Shown here in pieces: positions 13,364 through 13,685 of a DNA stretch of 13,685 nucleotides; the first letter of the stretch is position 1; each line of letters starts with the position of its first letter. A program made the position numbers and the translations under genes. This stretch comes from AM-0621 sp964386705 (GTDB taxonomy: Bacteria; Planctomycetota; Planctomycetia; Planctomycetales; Planctomycetaceae), in contig CAYLTY010000227.1 of assembly GCA_964386705.1 (NCBI GenBank), positions 1-13,685 of the forward strand, in the 5' to 3' direction. The notes beneath the pieces are model-generated. The model was not told where the DNA came from, searched no databases, and saw only the letters and a program-made list of their open reading frames with translations.

Positions 13364-13685
13364 ATGTCGGCCGACGCGCTGAATCCCGAGCCCGCCAAAC
13401 ACTCACTGTTGCAGCGCATCGCTGCGTGGTGGATGCGGCCCAGGATCGTGCTCGCGTGTGTGACATTGCTGGTCGTCATCGCCGCGCCAGTCGGGTATCG
13501 CGGCTATTGCATCAGCCTCGTCCCACTGATTGACGAACCCTTTGATGTTCAGGGTTTGTTGGGACGCGAAGTTCCCGACGAAGACAACGCTCGCGATGAC
13601 TATCGAGCGGCCAATAAGGCAATCGTCTCATGTCCTCCAGGAGCCGAAGGCGACATCGAGTCCGGGATTCAAGCGGTCCAGCGCC
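13364..13685 (+). CDS. membrane-anchored protein of unknown function (partial)
   Basis: An ATG at 13364 follows AAGGGAG at ideal spacing (six bases) and opens a frame that runs off the window after 107 codons. The N-terminus is short and hydrophilic with basic residues (QRIAAWWMRPR), followed by one membrane segment, IVLACVTLLVVIAAPVGY (residues 28-45). The rest, including PLIDEPFDVQGLLG (54-67), should lie outside the cytoplasm as a type II anchored domain. Such anchored proteins with a DEPFD-like stretch after the anchor remind me of lineage-specific planctomycete hypotheticals, but no function is recognised. The short spacing suggests co-transcription with the PhyH-like gene. Confidence 0.8.
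   Translation, partial: MSADALNPEPAKHSLLQRIAAWWMRPRIVLACVTLLVVIAAPVGYRGYCISLVPLIDEPFDVQGLLGREVPDEDNARDDYRAANKAIVSCPPGAEGDIESGIQAVQR

Overview
The window looks like chromosomal DNA of a planctomycete (Planctomycetota, probably Planctomycetales). Three things point there: a secreted Cys-rich protein built of YTV-type repeats, a protein class typical of planctomycete cell walls; a fused AroD-AroE shikimate enzyme; and an inverted repeat whose spurious translation contains 'EGEAPAEP', a dispersed repeat seen widely in this group. The DNA is GC-rich, genes lie on both strands, and intergenic spaces are often long and full of hairpins. No tRNA, rRNA, CRISPR array, transposase or phage gene was recognised.

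Layout. 1-76 (-): N-terminus of an FHA-domain protein, cut by the window edge. 77-463: non-coding, with three hairpins. 464-1222 (-): creatininase-family amidohydrolase. 1410-2921 (+): AroDE fusion, divergent from it. 2922-3506: non-coding, with the dispersed inverted repeat and the presumed leader of the next gene. 3507-4838 (+): secreted YTV-repeat protein, closed by a strong intrinsic terminator. 4910-7183 (-): 757-residue EF-hand and membrane protein of unknown function, convergent with the YTV gene. 7354-8487 (-): GT4-type glycosyltransferase. 8591-9952 (-): LarC, the nickel-inserting enzyme of nickel-pincer cofactor synthesis, with a very His-rich C-terminal tail and a TTG start. 10194-12314 (+): exported prolyl oligopeptidase (S9A), divergent from larC. 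12499-13329 (+): phytanoyl-CoA-dioxygenase-like Fe(II)/2-oxoglutarate oxygenase. 13364-13685 (+): start of a membrane protein, running off the end.

The genes do not form one pathway. larC, the glycosyltransferase gene and the EF-hand gene share the minus strand, but 103- and 170-base gaps with hairpins separate them, so co-transcription is uncertain. The PhyH-like gene and the last gene are 34 bases apart and may be co-transcribed. Most of the window is ordinary core or lineage-specific content. The parts most worth a second look are the internal architecture of the YTV protein, the LarC tail, the EF-hand membrane protein and the paired hairpins near 374-429. I found no convincing new multi-gene system.
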